A stretch of 64,000 bases of DNA, from the NCBI GenBank assembly GCA_963693085.1, contig OY856409.1, positions 661,105,591 to 661,169,590 on the forward strand, given 5' to 3'. Position numbers and translations under genes: made by a program. Below the pieces are notes generated by a model. It had not been told where the DNA came from and ran no database searches. It saw only the letters and a program-made list of their open reading frames with translations. Origin of the DNA: Alisma plantago-aquatica. Taxonomy: Eukaryota; Streptophyta; Magnoliopsida; Alismatales; Alismataceae. This document shows, in pieces, positions 37,181-50,139 of this stretch; within the stretch, counting starts at the first letter, position 1; the number at the start of each line of letters is the position of its first letter.

Positions 37181-40100
37181 TGACAACCCATCACCACACA
37201 AATGAGATTACTCTAAACCAAACTCACGATCAACAACTAAACATCCACATTACTAGAATAGCAGGTATAATAAAACCGATCTCATATTACTATCATGTAC
37301 AGAAACATATTACATCAAGGTCCAACAACATGTACCATATATCATACGCTATCAGATATTTACATATGTTTAGTGGCATCATCCACAACCTATATACAAA
37401 AGATCACGTTCCACATATATATGTCATATATACAACCATAGGCATACTGCCCAAAACCACATATCGATATACAACATCTACACAACATATCCCTTACCAG
37501 ACCTAAGAGTACAAGGATGACACTAGGACTCTACTGCACAACTAGTAGCTATCCAACCTTCAATGACTACTGATCTCCAAGCTACTCTTCCTCAACATCA
37601 TGATCCTACCGATGCCACTGACGACCACCTAAAAGATGTGTTAATCCACAAGGTGAGACCCATGTGCCAGCGAGAGATATAACTCTCAACCAAAAGTTAT
37701 CGATATGACAAGACATATTATCATTAAATAGAATGAGAATATTCAACTAAATAAATAATTTAAACATATTACACAATTTAAGTAGCTAAAATAGATAAGC
37801 ATGGCATTATGCATGATTAAAAGGAAGACGAGAAACATGTAACACTATCAAATACAAAACAATTGATTTCTCTTACTATTTTATACAACAACTGAGCGGT
37901 ATAAGAAATACGGCAAGGGTAAACATCCAACGTGAATCGTGTTTAACCCTAAATAGATGTACTACTCAGTTGTATTACATCTTTTATTAAGCCCTGAGGA
38001 GTTTGAGGTATACCACTCAGACTCCATATGTCCACTGCTAAGTTGAAAACAATGACATAGGAGAGCCGAACTCCTATGATCTCATCTGCCCTTGGTCTGT
38101 ACGAGATAGCCACAGTGACATATAAAGTCAAATTGAAAAATTCTTAGTCCGCCTTGGTATATAGTTCAAGGCACTAGACACTAAGGTATTGGAAACCCTA
38201 CCACCGATGTACAACCACAATTTTCCTCAAACATATCACATATACAAATCTTTGAGACACGAATGCAACCGTTCTCACTCCGAGGCATGACCATAGCATC
38301 CTCCATACTCTTGGGGTCAAGATGATAATGAAACACAGTCTCTTGCACCCCACATACTCAACAATATGTGTTCCAAGTTTCCCTTAGGAATACTCATTTT
38401 GCCATCCAACAAGTCCTGACACTGGAATGGATCTATAGCACATGGAACTACATGATTAGGGTTTCACTTGATTAGTTAAAGCCAATTGGGTATATTTTAA
38501 CTACATCAATCAAGTAACATACAAACTCTAGAAAGGTTCTACAGATATAAGGGTAGATTGCAACTTCAGAATATATAAAATGTATGAAACATAAAGTTTA
38601 TCACATCACCACATGATATTGTTCAATGTCATACATGAGACCATCATCATCACACCACTATGGAATACCAATCCCTTGTTACAATATACAAAGGATATCA
38701 CCTCAATTAGGGCACAAGACCATGCTCAAGGTCATAGAGCTATCACATCATTCCATGCAAGAACATCATTATCTCTCCATGCCTCAACAAGGCTCACCAT
38801 AATCACCATACATGTGATATTTTAGTTTGTTATATCATTGCATTTAAGAACTATATGTTCATTCAACAACTATTTAAGGTTACAACATTAGAAGAGAAAA
38901 AATATTTCATCATCATGCTAGTTATTCAAGAAATATAAGCAACATCATAGTGTACTTGATTTAGGGTTGAGATTCAACAAGGAAAACAAATTAGGTTTCT
39001 AAATCAGCAATTAGAAGTAAACCCTAAGTATCATCATCTCCAACATTCTTTGAAGCAAATAGGTCAAACATCACCAACATAGAGTTAACTAGACACCATG
39101 AACAAGTAGACAAGAAAGCACCATTGGTCTCATAGGATTAGAAACATCATAAACTGCTGAAAACCAGGTCATACCATTCTTGGCGTCAAAGAAATCAACC
39201 ACTTCAGTGATCCTTAGCTCAAGCACATTGGCGACCGCTAAAACTAGGTGCACTACCTTCATCGACTACTAAAGAATGGTCAAGGTTGGAATCCAAAAAC
39301 ACCAGGGATCAACCCCTTCATCAACCGCTAAACAATCAAAGACATCAACAACCATTAAGGTCCAAGGTTCAACGACCACATAGGTGAGAATTCAATGACC
39401 AAGAAGATGGAAAAACTCATCGACTGCTACGAAGGAAAATCCTTGGAGACCAAAACATGCAGTCAATCTTGGTGACCACCAAACATCAATATCCTTGGCG
39501 AACCCAAGAGGAGAGAGAGAAAAACTTGGCAACCAAAAACTCACCAACATCAGGTTGATCATCACCATGAAACCAAAAACCACCAAGGTGTAAAACACAT
39601 GAAGAAGGTCAACTCCAAAGCCCTAAATTCAACCATCATGAGAGAAAGCAAAACCATGAATTAGAGAGAGAAAACCAACATTTAGAACATGCATGCAAGG
39701 ATCAAAACCTCCATCATTAAACAAGAGTTCGTGTACAAAAGATTAGGATTCATCAAAGGGAAGTTATCTACTCAAGATCACCTTAAAACATAAACCCTAG
39801 ATCATATGTGTCATCTTCTAACTAGGAACCACGCTTTTAGGGTAAATTACTTACATGCAAGGTATGTGTGAGAAATAATCAATGAGAAAGTTATATAAAG
39901 TGCCTCAAAAGAGAAGAAGAAACTCCAAAAACAAGGAACATCCAAGGAAAGAGAGAGAAAATCCTAGCTTAATCATCACTCTGGGCCAAGCTAGCTCCAC
40001 CACCACAAGAGAGAAAACCTTAGGTCAAGAAAAGAGATTATCTTCAAGCTCTAACTCAAGCACTACCATGGAGAACCATGGATTTGGCTAAGAAGAGGAA

Positions 40101-41083
40101 TAAGAAGAGGGTAGAGAAAGGAAAATGAAGATGGAGAGGAATATCATTTACCAAGACAAAAGGATCACCAAGGAAGGGTTGCTCCAAGCCCTAGCTCAAC
40201 ATGCAAGATGGATCGGCCACTTGAGCTCCATCTTCTCCACCAAGAACAAGAGGGACGAGCTCAAAGGGAAAGAAGAGAGAAAGAGGTTGAAAAGGGTTTT
40301 GTTGCATGCAAGGAGAGGGGTTTATGTAGCTAAGGGTTGGAGAGAGAGAAGGAATGTGAGGTGTTAAGCTAACACATGTCATGTGTCCACCAAAACTCAT
40401 TCATGCAAGCACCAAACTCAAACATTCAACTTAGGGCATTAAAAACAAGAAAAACGAATGACCACATGGTAAAAAAAAAACCATAGACCGCTAAAGATAA
40501 CCATTCTTGGTGATGCTAAAGATCTTCATCAACTAAGGTGATCAAAATTCAACAACCGCTAATCTTAGATTCTTGGCGACCTAGAGGGGTCATATGCCTC
40601 ATTGACCACCAAGGGTAGGGGCACACTCCAAAACACCATCAATCGAAGAGAACTTGGACAAAGGAAATCTTAGTGATTGGTGAAACATAGGCTCATCAGT
40701 CAAATGGATAGCAAGGTCAACCATCTACCTAGGCCATCCAAGCAAACCCTAGATTTCAATACACAACATGCCATCACTCAAACCAAGATGTGACAAGGAG
40801 CCCCAAAGCACCAATCTCTTCAACATGATGCCAAAACTTGTGAGGCACAACAAGCATGTGACAAATTCCAAGGAAAACCCTAAACATGGGTAAATTGCAA
40901 TTAGGTCCAAAACAAGCACATACAAGAAAAACTTTCTCAAACAACATCCAAAACTGAACCAAACTTGAAACATAAGCCCATCACATGTTATCAAAGAACA
41001 TAATGGGGTTTGATTAAGGTTTTACGCATCTAATTATGATAATCAAGAATGATTAACCAAAAATCAAGGTTAGGGGTCTTACA
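37181..41083 (-). repeat. Ty3/gypsy 5' LTR (3.9 kb), minus strand
   Basis: On the minus strand it runs from TGTAAGACCCC at 41083 to GGGTTGTCA at 37181, next to the primer site and upstream of gag. It is related to the LTR at 1-4358 but clearly diverged, in line with the two belonging to different copies now fused. No gene is visible. Open frames such as 39882-40091 and 40749-40994 are LTR sequence. Confidence 0.85.
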
Positions 41084-42150
41084 ACTAGGCTATGTTTCAT
41101 ATCCGATGACATATGTAGCAAGGTGATTGACATTTAGAAATTGAATAACATATAAGCTAAATTAGTTGTTACTCTATATCAACTTGATGTGGATTCCACT
41201 TCATTCTTTGATATAATGATTCACCTTGTTGTTCACTTGACCAGAGAGGTGATTATGTTGGGTCATGTGTATATGCATTGAATATATTATATATCACTTT
41301 AAGAGAAATATGAGTGTTTTTAGAGGGGATGTTCACAATCATTGTCGTCCTAAAGGTAGAATGATTGAAGGATGCATTGATAGGGAGGTAATGGATTTTT
41401 GCAATGGACACCTTTCTAAATTTGGATCTAACTACCAACCTCCTGCCACAATAACAACTTAAATGGGAAGGGTACTCTTGGAACATCAAAATCTCTTACG
41501 AGTACTGGAAACAAGTACACTTGTATGTTTACACAACATGGATTAAGTGAATTAATATGTACTAGAGCATGCATTTCTAGTTAGAAATTTGTATTCATAT
41601 ATGGCCAAGATGTGTCTAGACAGGGAACATGATTGCACTCTTATAAAGAGGGTTAAGGAAAAGTTGATTTCAACATTCACAAACACCAAACATGTTCCTA
41701 AGAATTTGAAATGGCTTGCTTATGATCCCAGAGTGAATGTTATTTACTATGAAGTGTATGACATATTCAAATATCCATTCTACACTAGGTTTTAGGATGA
41801 GAACAAGGTCATGCAAAACAATGGAGTTACTTCACAAGCATCTATGTTGTAATTTTCTGGTGCAAAGGACTTCCAACTTCTATAACTAAGGATGTCATAG
41901 TATGGAGTCATCAAATATATTTGTGAACTTGATTATACTAGATTTTGAGTTCATGTCTGTAGATGTAATTGTCTTAATAATAATAAAGGTCTTAAGTGTT
42001 GATGAGTTAGGTTCACTATTGTAACATTTTAAAAGCTTGGAGAGAAAGATGAAGTCTTTATCTTGGCATCACATGACAGACAATTTTTTATGTTGAAGGT
42101 CCAACAAACAATAGTTGGGTTGGACTTATTCATGGGAAAATACATTATAT
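41084..42150 (+). pseudogene. CACTA (En/Spm) transposase remnant: DUF4218 then DUF4216
   Basis: Cut-and-paste DNA transposon protein, inactive. Around 41190-41460 the plus strand gives SFFDIMIHLVVHLTREV and, after a frameshift, RPKGRMIEGCIDREVMDFC, which match the DUF4218 block of plant CACTA transposases. At 41690-42130 comes YDPRVNVIYYEVYDIFKYPFYTR, then MQNNGVT, YGVIKYICELDY and FILASHDRQFF across several stops, the order expected for DUF4216. Only this C-terminal part is present. The left side is cut by the gypsy LTR end at 41083, so the gypsy element probably landed in the CACTA element. I found no CACTA terminal repeat. Confidence 0.78.
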
Positions 42151-43352
42151 TGTTGAACCCATTGATGAAGAATGATATTATGAATCTTTTGAGGAGTAAA
42201 TTCCTTTCTCTATAAGCTTTCCAATTGTCTATTTTGAAGAAAATGATGAATAATGCCATATGAGAATAGACCATCATGAAGAAATATGCGTGGATGAGTA
42301 ATAAAAATAATAAATGTTAGTGGTAAACATATTTAAATGTTTTACTTAGTTTGACCAATGTTTATGTAAATTGTGTTGATAATTAAACGATTTTCTTTCT
42401 TTGTTAAGTTGTGCTAGATATGCAACTAGGAATAGCAACATATTAATAATTCTAGAGATGAAACTAGAACTAGTGGCATAGAGACAATCACTTGTAGAAA
42501 CTATCTTGATAATTAGTCACCATATCTAGAGCATGAACATTCGAAGCCAAGTCTGTAGATAAGACTAGTTTTGTATTCATTTTACACCCTTCCCCGACCA
42601 CCTATTTTCCATTTGTAATAGTTTTTCGAATTTGTTAAGTTATTCTTCTTTGCAACATGAGTAGCTTATTTGTATTTCTTATTTTTGATAGCAGGAATAT
42701 CCCTTATTACCAAATAACCTTATTCACAATATTAATTTTCAACAAGATTATTTACTTAAATTTGTTAGATGTTACTTTCTTACAAATTTTTTTTATCCAT
42801 CGAGTACCTAGTTTTTTTGTCTATTATCTCTTATTATAGAAGGATCATGACATGATGTCTAGGAGGAAAGCCTCAAGCCAGAGGACTATATGTAGACATG
42901 TACTTAGAGTGATGTGGGTCACACAAAAATATGAATAAGAAGACCTACTCTAATTTGTGAAATTAAAAAGGTACAAGCATCAAAGGAGAAGGATCAAAAT
43001 ATCTTTACAAACTTTGATGTGAAATCGAGGCCTATATGAGAGAATTTTAATATGTAGAGAACTATTTAGGTTATCTAGAAATCACATTTTTTAACTACCT
43101 TGAAAAGTTTAGGCTTGGAAATATTTTAAAGAGATTTTTACCATCCATACCATGCCCTAACATTATAACCATCTGCTACAACACCCTAAAATTATATCAC
43201 ACCACCAACTAGTCACACCAAACATGACTTTGACCTATAAGTATAGGAGTTGGTCCATTGCACACCTACATAGACATTCATACCCTAAAAATTACCATTA
43301 TGACAAAACCTAACAAATATCTCGGTGTTCAAGAATTTCATGGTAGGTGTGG
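42151..43352. other. Unassigned AT-rich sequence between the CACTA remnant and the LINE
   Basis: Nothing recognisable. It may include more of the degraded CACTA element. A 60-codon hydrophobic frame at 42657-42839 is low-complexity AT sequence and is not called. Confidence 0.4.
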
Positions 43353-44165
43353 ATCCATTGCACACTGTCATCATCATCAACTAAGCCTCAATCCCAACTA
43401 TGTTGGGGGTCAGCTACATGGGTCCTTTTCCATTCATCTCTATCATGGGTCATATTCTGGTTGAGATGTAGAGATTTAAAATCTCTTTTTTTAAGCTCTC
43501 CCCATGTTAATTTAGGCCTTCCTCTTCTTCTATTAATTGTGCTTGCCTCAATAGTATCACTTCGTATAGGCACATTAGTCAGTCTGCGTTGCACATGTTT
43601 ATACAATCTGAGTCAGCCATCCCACAACTTGTCCTCAATGCTCTCCACCGCACTTTATCTCTGATATAGTCATTTCTCAAGCAATCTTTTCTTGTCTTCC
43701 CACACATCCATCTCAACATACACATTTCAGCCACATTCATCTTATTGAGTCCTTATTTCTTCAACGCCCAACATTCACTCCCATAGAGCATGGCTGACCG
43801 TATAGCATTTTTATAAAACTTGCTTTTTAGTCTGAGAGGGATCTTCCGATCACATGATACTCCAGTTTCACTCCTCCATTTCAACCATCCTACAGTGATC
43901 CTATGACAAACATCATTTTTGACATCCCCATTTGTAGCCCAAGTAACAAAATTTATCACATTTTGGTATATCTACTCCGTCCAACTTGGCTCCATCATTC
44001 ACACTACGAGATTGGCTGAAATTGTATTGCATATACTCAGTTTTTCTCCTACTAATCATCAATCCATTTGATTCCAATGCCTTTCTCCAAAGTTCAACTT
44101 TATCATTCAAACCATCTTTAGTTTCGTCAATCAATACAATATCATCAGCATCCATTGCACACTGT
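43353..44165 (-). mobile_element. 5'-truncated RTE-type LINE with its target duplication
   Basis: ATCCATTGCACACTGT occurs at 43353-43368 and 44150-44165 (13 bases are certain target duplication; the last TGT also matches the start of the next LTR). Between them, on the minus strand, is the end of an RT: ADDIVLIDETKDGLN at the 5' edge (the Y of YADD already lost), GWLKWRSETGVSCDRKIPLRLKSKFY, MLYGSECWALK, then RRGRPKLTWGELKKRDFKSL near 43500. The 3' end has the AACTATGTTGGGG-type sequence and a short (ATG)n tail seen in plant RTE LINEs. It has stops and frameshifts and is about 780 bp long. Confidence 0.88.
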
Positions 44166-47100
44166 AACATACCAAAAATTTGGTGCTACATTTAATTTTG
44201 AGCTATTAAGAAAATCCAAAACCTTTATGCTAAATTTCTATTCAATGTCACATTCCATTATATTCTATTGAAATTTGAGAACCAAACCACAATTTTCCTC
44301 ATTTTGATATGTCATTTCATTTGGGACCCACACTCGGATGCCTGAACCTATTTGGCTTTGGAATATTAAGAAAATACTAACCATATAAATTACTATTTAA
44401 AACATTCATAAGAGTAATTAAGGTAGTAATGTATAATCACAAATAATGACTCTCGAAATTCTTAAAATTAGGTCTAAAGGAAATGGACTCATGGTAAGAA
44501 CCTTGTAATAACTGGTCTTTCCATTAAAAGTTATAAAATTTAGAATAAATTAATTAATAAATATAATATTAATTATAGTTATTAACTTAATATAATAATA
44601 ACAAAAGTAATGGTCATCCCTGCCACACAAACCCCCATGCTTCCCTCCACGTAATGCCACTGTTGACAACTGTTACAAAGGCCCGATGCCTCCCTCTCCT
44701 CCCAAAACCCCTGGATGCCGTCAACTCAACTATTTCTTCTTCCTTCACTGACTCATATCCTTTTGTGCCTCTCTTCATCCTAAAAACCCTAGCACCATAA
44801 CATATATATCCTTTAGAAGCATCAATCTGGGAGACACAAAAACTTGCAACTCTATCTAGGTCAGCACTGTCAACTCATGTCATGATCACCGTATACAAAA
44901 TGGTCCTTGACAATGACCTTGTTAATCCACCTCAACAAACCATGGTCACAAATATATGCCTCCAACCCCAACACCCCACCTAGAGGCTTCCACAACCAAC
45001 ATCATCGCCATAATTACAGATCTGCTACCACCAACATCAACCTCTCCAGGGTGCACAACCACTACCCCTACATCTCTTGATCCCCTCCACCATAATGGTA
45101 GTAGAAGAAGATTTTCCACAGATCCCATCGCCGATTAGCATTGGTCTTTGACTTAAACACTGCCTAGCCCATGTAAACCCAAGGACCTGAAGAATAATAC
45201 CGATGCTACACAGATGGCATTGATGCAACCAATCATCTAGACTCCTCATCATCGTTTCCCTCTTCGTCACACCATCAACATTGAAAGAACGATTATCACC
45301 TACCATGGTGATGTTTGATGGTCAGAGAACACATCGCTAGACTTGAGTCTTTAGTAGTGAGGCATGTACTTATTCAACTTAGAGCCGCCTCCACAGCCAC
45401 CACCACCACCGCAGCCAGCCTGCAATCTCAACCACCACAGATCTGTAGAGCTGACAGTTTGTGATTGATCGACCTTAAGTCGGCTGCTACTCCTTTTCCC
45501 ATTCACCCGACCTATAGAGCTATCCGACCTGGGTGGTGTTGTAACTGGAACATGTCACATGACCACCACCTAGTGACACTGACAGATCCTAGGCCTCTAC
45601 CGCCTACTGTGATGATCACCAAAGGCGGAGCAACCAGCAACTGACCCAAACCCAAAATAGTTTGTCACGATCCCCCTGACTGAGAGGTAACCCCAACTCT
45701 TCCTCTTTACAGTCCAACTACTTACCCATTCAGTCAACCACAATGATAGTAGCAAGTTTATCCAATAATACGAAAATGCAGATCGTGACCTTCCTAAAGC
45801 GCTAGATTGATTTAATACCTAGGATACATATAGGGATGACCTTAAGTACATATAAATAGAAGATGCAGATTGAAGACTTATACATATTGGTCTCAACTAA
45901 TGCACATGTGTATATGTGTGACCCTATGATCAGTACAACACAAACTATAATCGTATACATATATTATGACTTAGGTGTATTTTGGTCTTATTTGACAAAC
46001 ATGTACATATATGCATAGATGAAGTAATACATCATTAGAAGTTAAATCTAATCAATAAAAGACCAAATTAATAGAACCATTAGTTTTAATCTATAGTTAG
46101 CCTCAAATTAATTATTCTGAATAATGACGCATTAATGGATATTTTCCACCTCATTAAGTGATAATTGAATAAAATAATAATAAAAAGCGGTAAATTGGAA
46201 AAAATGATTTGGTATTTCTAAGTTTATTGTTACCAATAAAGATTAGTAATCTATACCGTAATAAATGTGTAATGTTTTCATAAAACAAACATGTATTTTC
46301 TTTATATGCATTTGGTGTATACTAGTGTATTACTAAATGGGTACTATGTGACATATGAGTATATAAATCATAGACATTATGAATGAGAATGATGATATCA
46401 TATGCGACTAAATATACATAGATGATTACTATACTAATAAAATCAATATGAGATATTATGACAACCAAAAATGATTATACAATATAAAATCCTCTAAGGG
46501 AAAAAATGGCAATTTCACCCAATAAGAAGCTAGAAAGTGATTCTAAGTCAAGAAACATAAAGTAACCCTAATACATTATCTTTTTCTATATTTGCGACAA
46601 ATTGACATCTTAATCTTTGTGTTCACCTTGGTTTGAAAATGCCTGATTTAAAATAGGTACTCAATTATCTATTCCTTATTGAACTATTTATTTCCCTCTT
46701 TCCTTTAATTTATGAAATTTTTGCAACAGTGGTGAACCAATTTAATTAGCCTTTCCCTCTTATGGTGGTTCACCACAACCAAATTTTTAATATTGAACAT
46801 TGTTGAGAAATTGAAATATTGTTAGATTTTGATGTTGGCACAAAATTTGAAATATTGGCTAAGAGATTTGGCTCACTAGATTCGATGGGTCACGACTCCG
46901 AACCCTACACAGTGGATAATGGACAATTAGAGGTCCCCTAGTACTGGTTACCCACATAGGCGGAGTGATGTTCTCTCATAGAGGGGAGAACGCTAGGCAC
47001 CAAGCCACTGGAGAAGACGAAGTATTAGATTGATTGTGCCAATAGATAAATCACATCATTTTGAATAATTTTGATATTTTGATATTAGTTTTGAGAACAA

Positions 47101-47579
47101 TCATTTCATTTTGAATCTTTAATATTAGTTTGAGAATCTCTTTATTGTTCCTAGTTGCCACTTTGAATTATTGTATCTTTTCTTGAAACTAGAATGGTAA
47201 CTAGATATTCTTTTTCTATTCCAATAGTCCACCAAGCAATTGTACCTAGATTGATCTCATAATCTTTATTTTAAATAGCTCAATAAATTAGATTTAGTAC
47301 CAGCCTAGCATACCCATTATTTTTTCCCTTCATGAGATCCATGAGTGGTTTTGTTCCTTCATGAACTCATGGATAGGTGATGCTAGGATGGACTAGAAGA
47401 GACGTGTAAGAGCTGTCCTCTATTGAACATTAGATAGGAACCGATTTTTATTTTCAATCTTATAATATTATGTTTAAAAGCTTCCGCAACTCTGATGTAA
47501 AAACTTGATTGTAATAAATATTGTTTATAATTCTGAGATTAATTTGTAAACATTCAACCGTAAAGATCGAGTCTTTACA
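44163..47579 (+). repeat. 5' LTR of the miniature-interior element (3417 bp)
   Basis: AT-rich except for a GC-richer block at about 44620-45760, which lies upstream of a TATA box (45851-45859) and so would be U3. Compared with the other LTR it has lost many CpG sites. No gene seen. Confidence 0.92.
45851..45859 (+). promoter_or_regulatory. Candidate TATA box, 5' LTR
   Basis: TATAAATAG, downstream of the GC-rich block. The same box is kept in the 3' LTR at 50055-50063. Confidence 0.55.
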
Positions 47580-48308
47580 ATATGGTATCAGAGCCATAAA
47601 CAATCGACACTCATGCATGTCTCGTAGAAGTTAGGGTTAAATAACTAACATATCTAGAACTTAGCCAGATAATTTACAACCAACCCTAGTCTTGCTAGCC
47701 TTATCTAGTTAAATGAAAATAGTAACTTAGGTGGAGTTAATTTTCACAAACGTGTATCACTCACCAATTAGTGCAGATGAAACATCACCATATTAGTATA
47801 GATGAGTTGATGTGTTAAAATAATGTGAAGAACCTAGTAATTGGAAAGTGAACTGTGAAACTAGAAGCCCAAGTTTGAATTTATGAACAACACCCTTCTT
47901 CCTTATACCATAAGTGAGCAATTGATTCAAATAGTTAGTATGATGAATGTTGGTTAGAGGTGATTGTGATTTACTCACCATATTGATTTTGGCCATTTTT
48001 AGTTTTCCATCAAAAAAGTTATTTTCTTTATATTATTATGTGTAAAAAAATAATTTTATGGAGTTTTATCGATGATTTTTTGAACCAAGTCACAATCAAG
48101 AAGGGATGAGAAAAAACTTTAGAGGAGAGTCACATAGAATCCTTAAAACCTAGAGTTAGGGTTTAAGAGAGTGAAGGACACTAACTTGTAGTTGACATGC
48201 ATACTTAGATTTCTAGTTGGATTCTTTTGAAGGGTGGAGTATAGTACCTAAAAATATCATGGATAAATTGATTTTTGAGGCCGAAATCCAATTTAAGGGG
48301 TGGAGAGT
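47580..48308 (+). other. Miniature interior with primer site and polypurine tract
   Basis: Primer site TGGTATCAGAGCC at 47583-47595, directly after ATA. Polypurine tract at 48295-48307. Between them there is only AT-rich sequence with no open frame over about 80 codons and no retroelement motif. Confidence 0.88.
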
Positions 48309-50054
48309 TGTAATATATCAAAATTTTGGTACTAAATTTAATTTTGAGCTATTAAACAAATCCAAAACCTTTTATGCTAAATTTCCATTCAATTTCACAT
48401 TCCATTACATTCTATTGAAATTTGAGAACCAAACCACAACTTTCCTCACTTTGATATAGTCATTTCATTTGGGACCCACACTCGGATACTTGAACCTATC
48501 TGGCTTTGGAATATTACGAAAATACTAACCATATAAAATTACTATTTAAAACATTAATAAGAGTAATTAAGGTAGTTAATGTATTATCATAAATATTGGC
48601 TCTAGAATTTCTTAAAATTAGGTCTTAAGAAAATGGACTCATGGTAAAAACCTTGGAATAACTGGTCTTTCCGTTTAAAAGTTATGAAATTTAAAATAAA
48701 TTAATTCATAAATATAACATTAAACATAGTTATTAGCTTAATATAATGATAACATAAGTCATCCCTTCCACACAAACCCCCGCGCCTTTCTCCGCGTAAC
48801 GCCACCGTTGACGGCTTTTACCTCCGATATGATGGGCACATCGCACAAATGATTTTAATCCTTTACAAAAGCCCTGATGCCTCCCTCTCCTCCCGAAACC
48901 TCTGGACGCCGTCAACTCAACTGTTTCATCTTCCTTCACTGACTCATATCCTTCCGTGCCTCTCTTCATCCCTGAAAACCCTAGCACCGTCACATATATA
49001 TCCCTTAGGACTATCGATCTGGGAGACACGAAAACCTGCAACTCTATCCAGGTCGGCACTGTCAACTCACGTCACGATCTCCGTATACAAAATGGTCCCT
49101 GACCTTGTTAATCCACCTCAATCAACTATGGTCGCAGATCTACGCCGCCAACCCCAACATCCCACCGAGCGGATTCCACGACCAACATCATCGCCAGAAT
49201 TGCAGATCCGCTGCCACCGGCGTCGACCTCACCAAGGTGCACAACCACTGCCCCTGTATCTCTTGACCCCCTCCACCACGGTGGTAGCAGAAGCAGATCT
49301 GCAACAGATCCCATCGCCGAGATTACCACTGGTCTTCGACTTAAACACCATCTCTGGCCTCCACCGCCTAGCCCATTTAAATCCAAGGACCTGATGAATA
49401 ATACCGACGCTACAGGGATGGCATGAACGCAACCAATCATCCAGACTCCTCATCGTCGTTTCCCTCTTCGTCACACCACCAGTATTGAAAGCACGATTGT
49501 CACCTATGGTGATGGCTGATGGCCAGAGAACACACGGCTAGACTCGAGTCTGTAGCAGCAAGACATGTACTTATTCAACCTAGTGCACGCCCACAACCAC
49601 CACCACCACCACCACGGCCAGCCTGCAATCTCGGCCACCACAGATCTGTAGAGTCGGCGCTTCGTGATTGATCGACCTTGAGTCGGCTGCTACTCCTTTT
49701 CCCATTCACCCTACCTGAAGAGCTATCTGACTTGCGTCGTGTTGTAACCGGCACAGGTCACCTGAACACCACCCAGCGACGCTGACAGATCTAAGGCCTC
49801 TACCGCCTGCTGTGGCGATCACCAAAGGCAGAGAAACCAGCAACCGGCCCAAACCTGGAATAGTTCATCGTCGATCCCCCCGGCTGGGAGGTAACCCCGA
49901 CTCCTCCGCTTTACAGTTCGACTCCTTACCCATTCAATCAACCATAGCGATAGTAGCAAGTTTAATCAGTAAAACGAAAATGCAGGCCGTGACCTTCCTA
50001 AACCACTAGACTGATTTAATACCTAGGATATATATAGGGATGACTTTTAGTACA

Positions 50055-50063
50055 TATAAATAG
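50055..50063 (+). promoter_or_regulatory. Candidate TATA box, 3' LTR, followed by the L1 insertion
   Basis: TATAAATAG. The L1 begins at 50081, 17 bases after it, near where transcription would be expected to start. Confidence 0.55.
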
Positions 50064-50139
50064 AAGATGCACATCGAAGATTTTTTTTTTGCGACGATTT
50101 TTCCCGTCGTCTCTAGGGCTCCGGGCGATTGCGTTCCGC

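Noticed and set aside
43253..43290. CCATTGCACACCTACATAGA, similar to the inferred pre-insertion site at 44150-44162 plus 57693 onward
   Set aside because: Could be an old local duplication, but the match is short and has gaps. Not enough to claim.
49126..49440. 104-codon GC-rich open frame on the minus strand
   Set aside because: Part of the GC-rich LTR block. The copy in the other LTR is disrupted, and open frames occur on both strands, as expected from composition.
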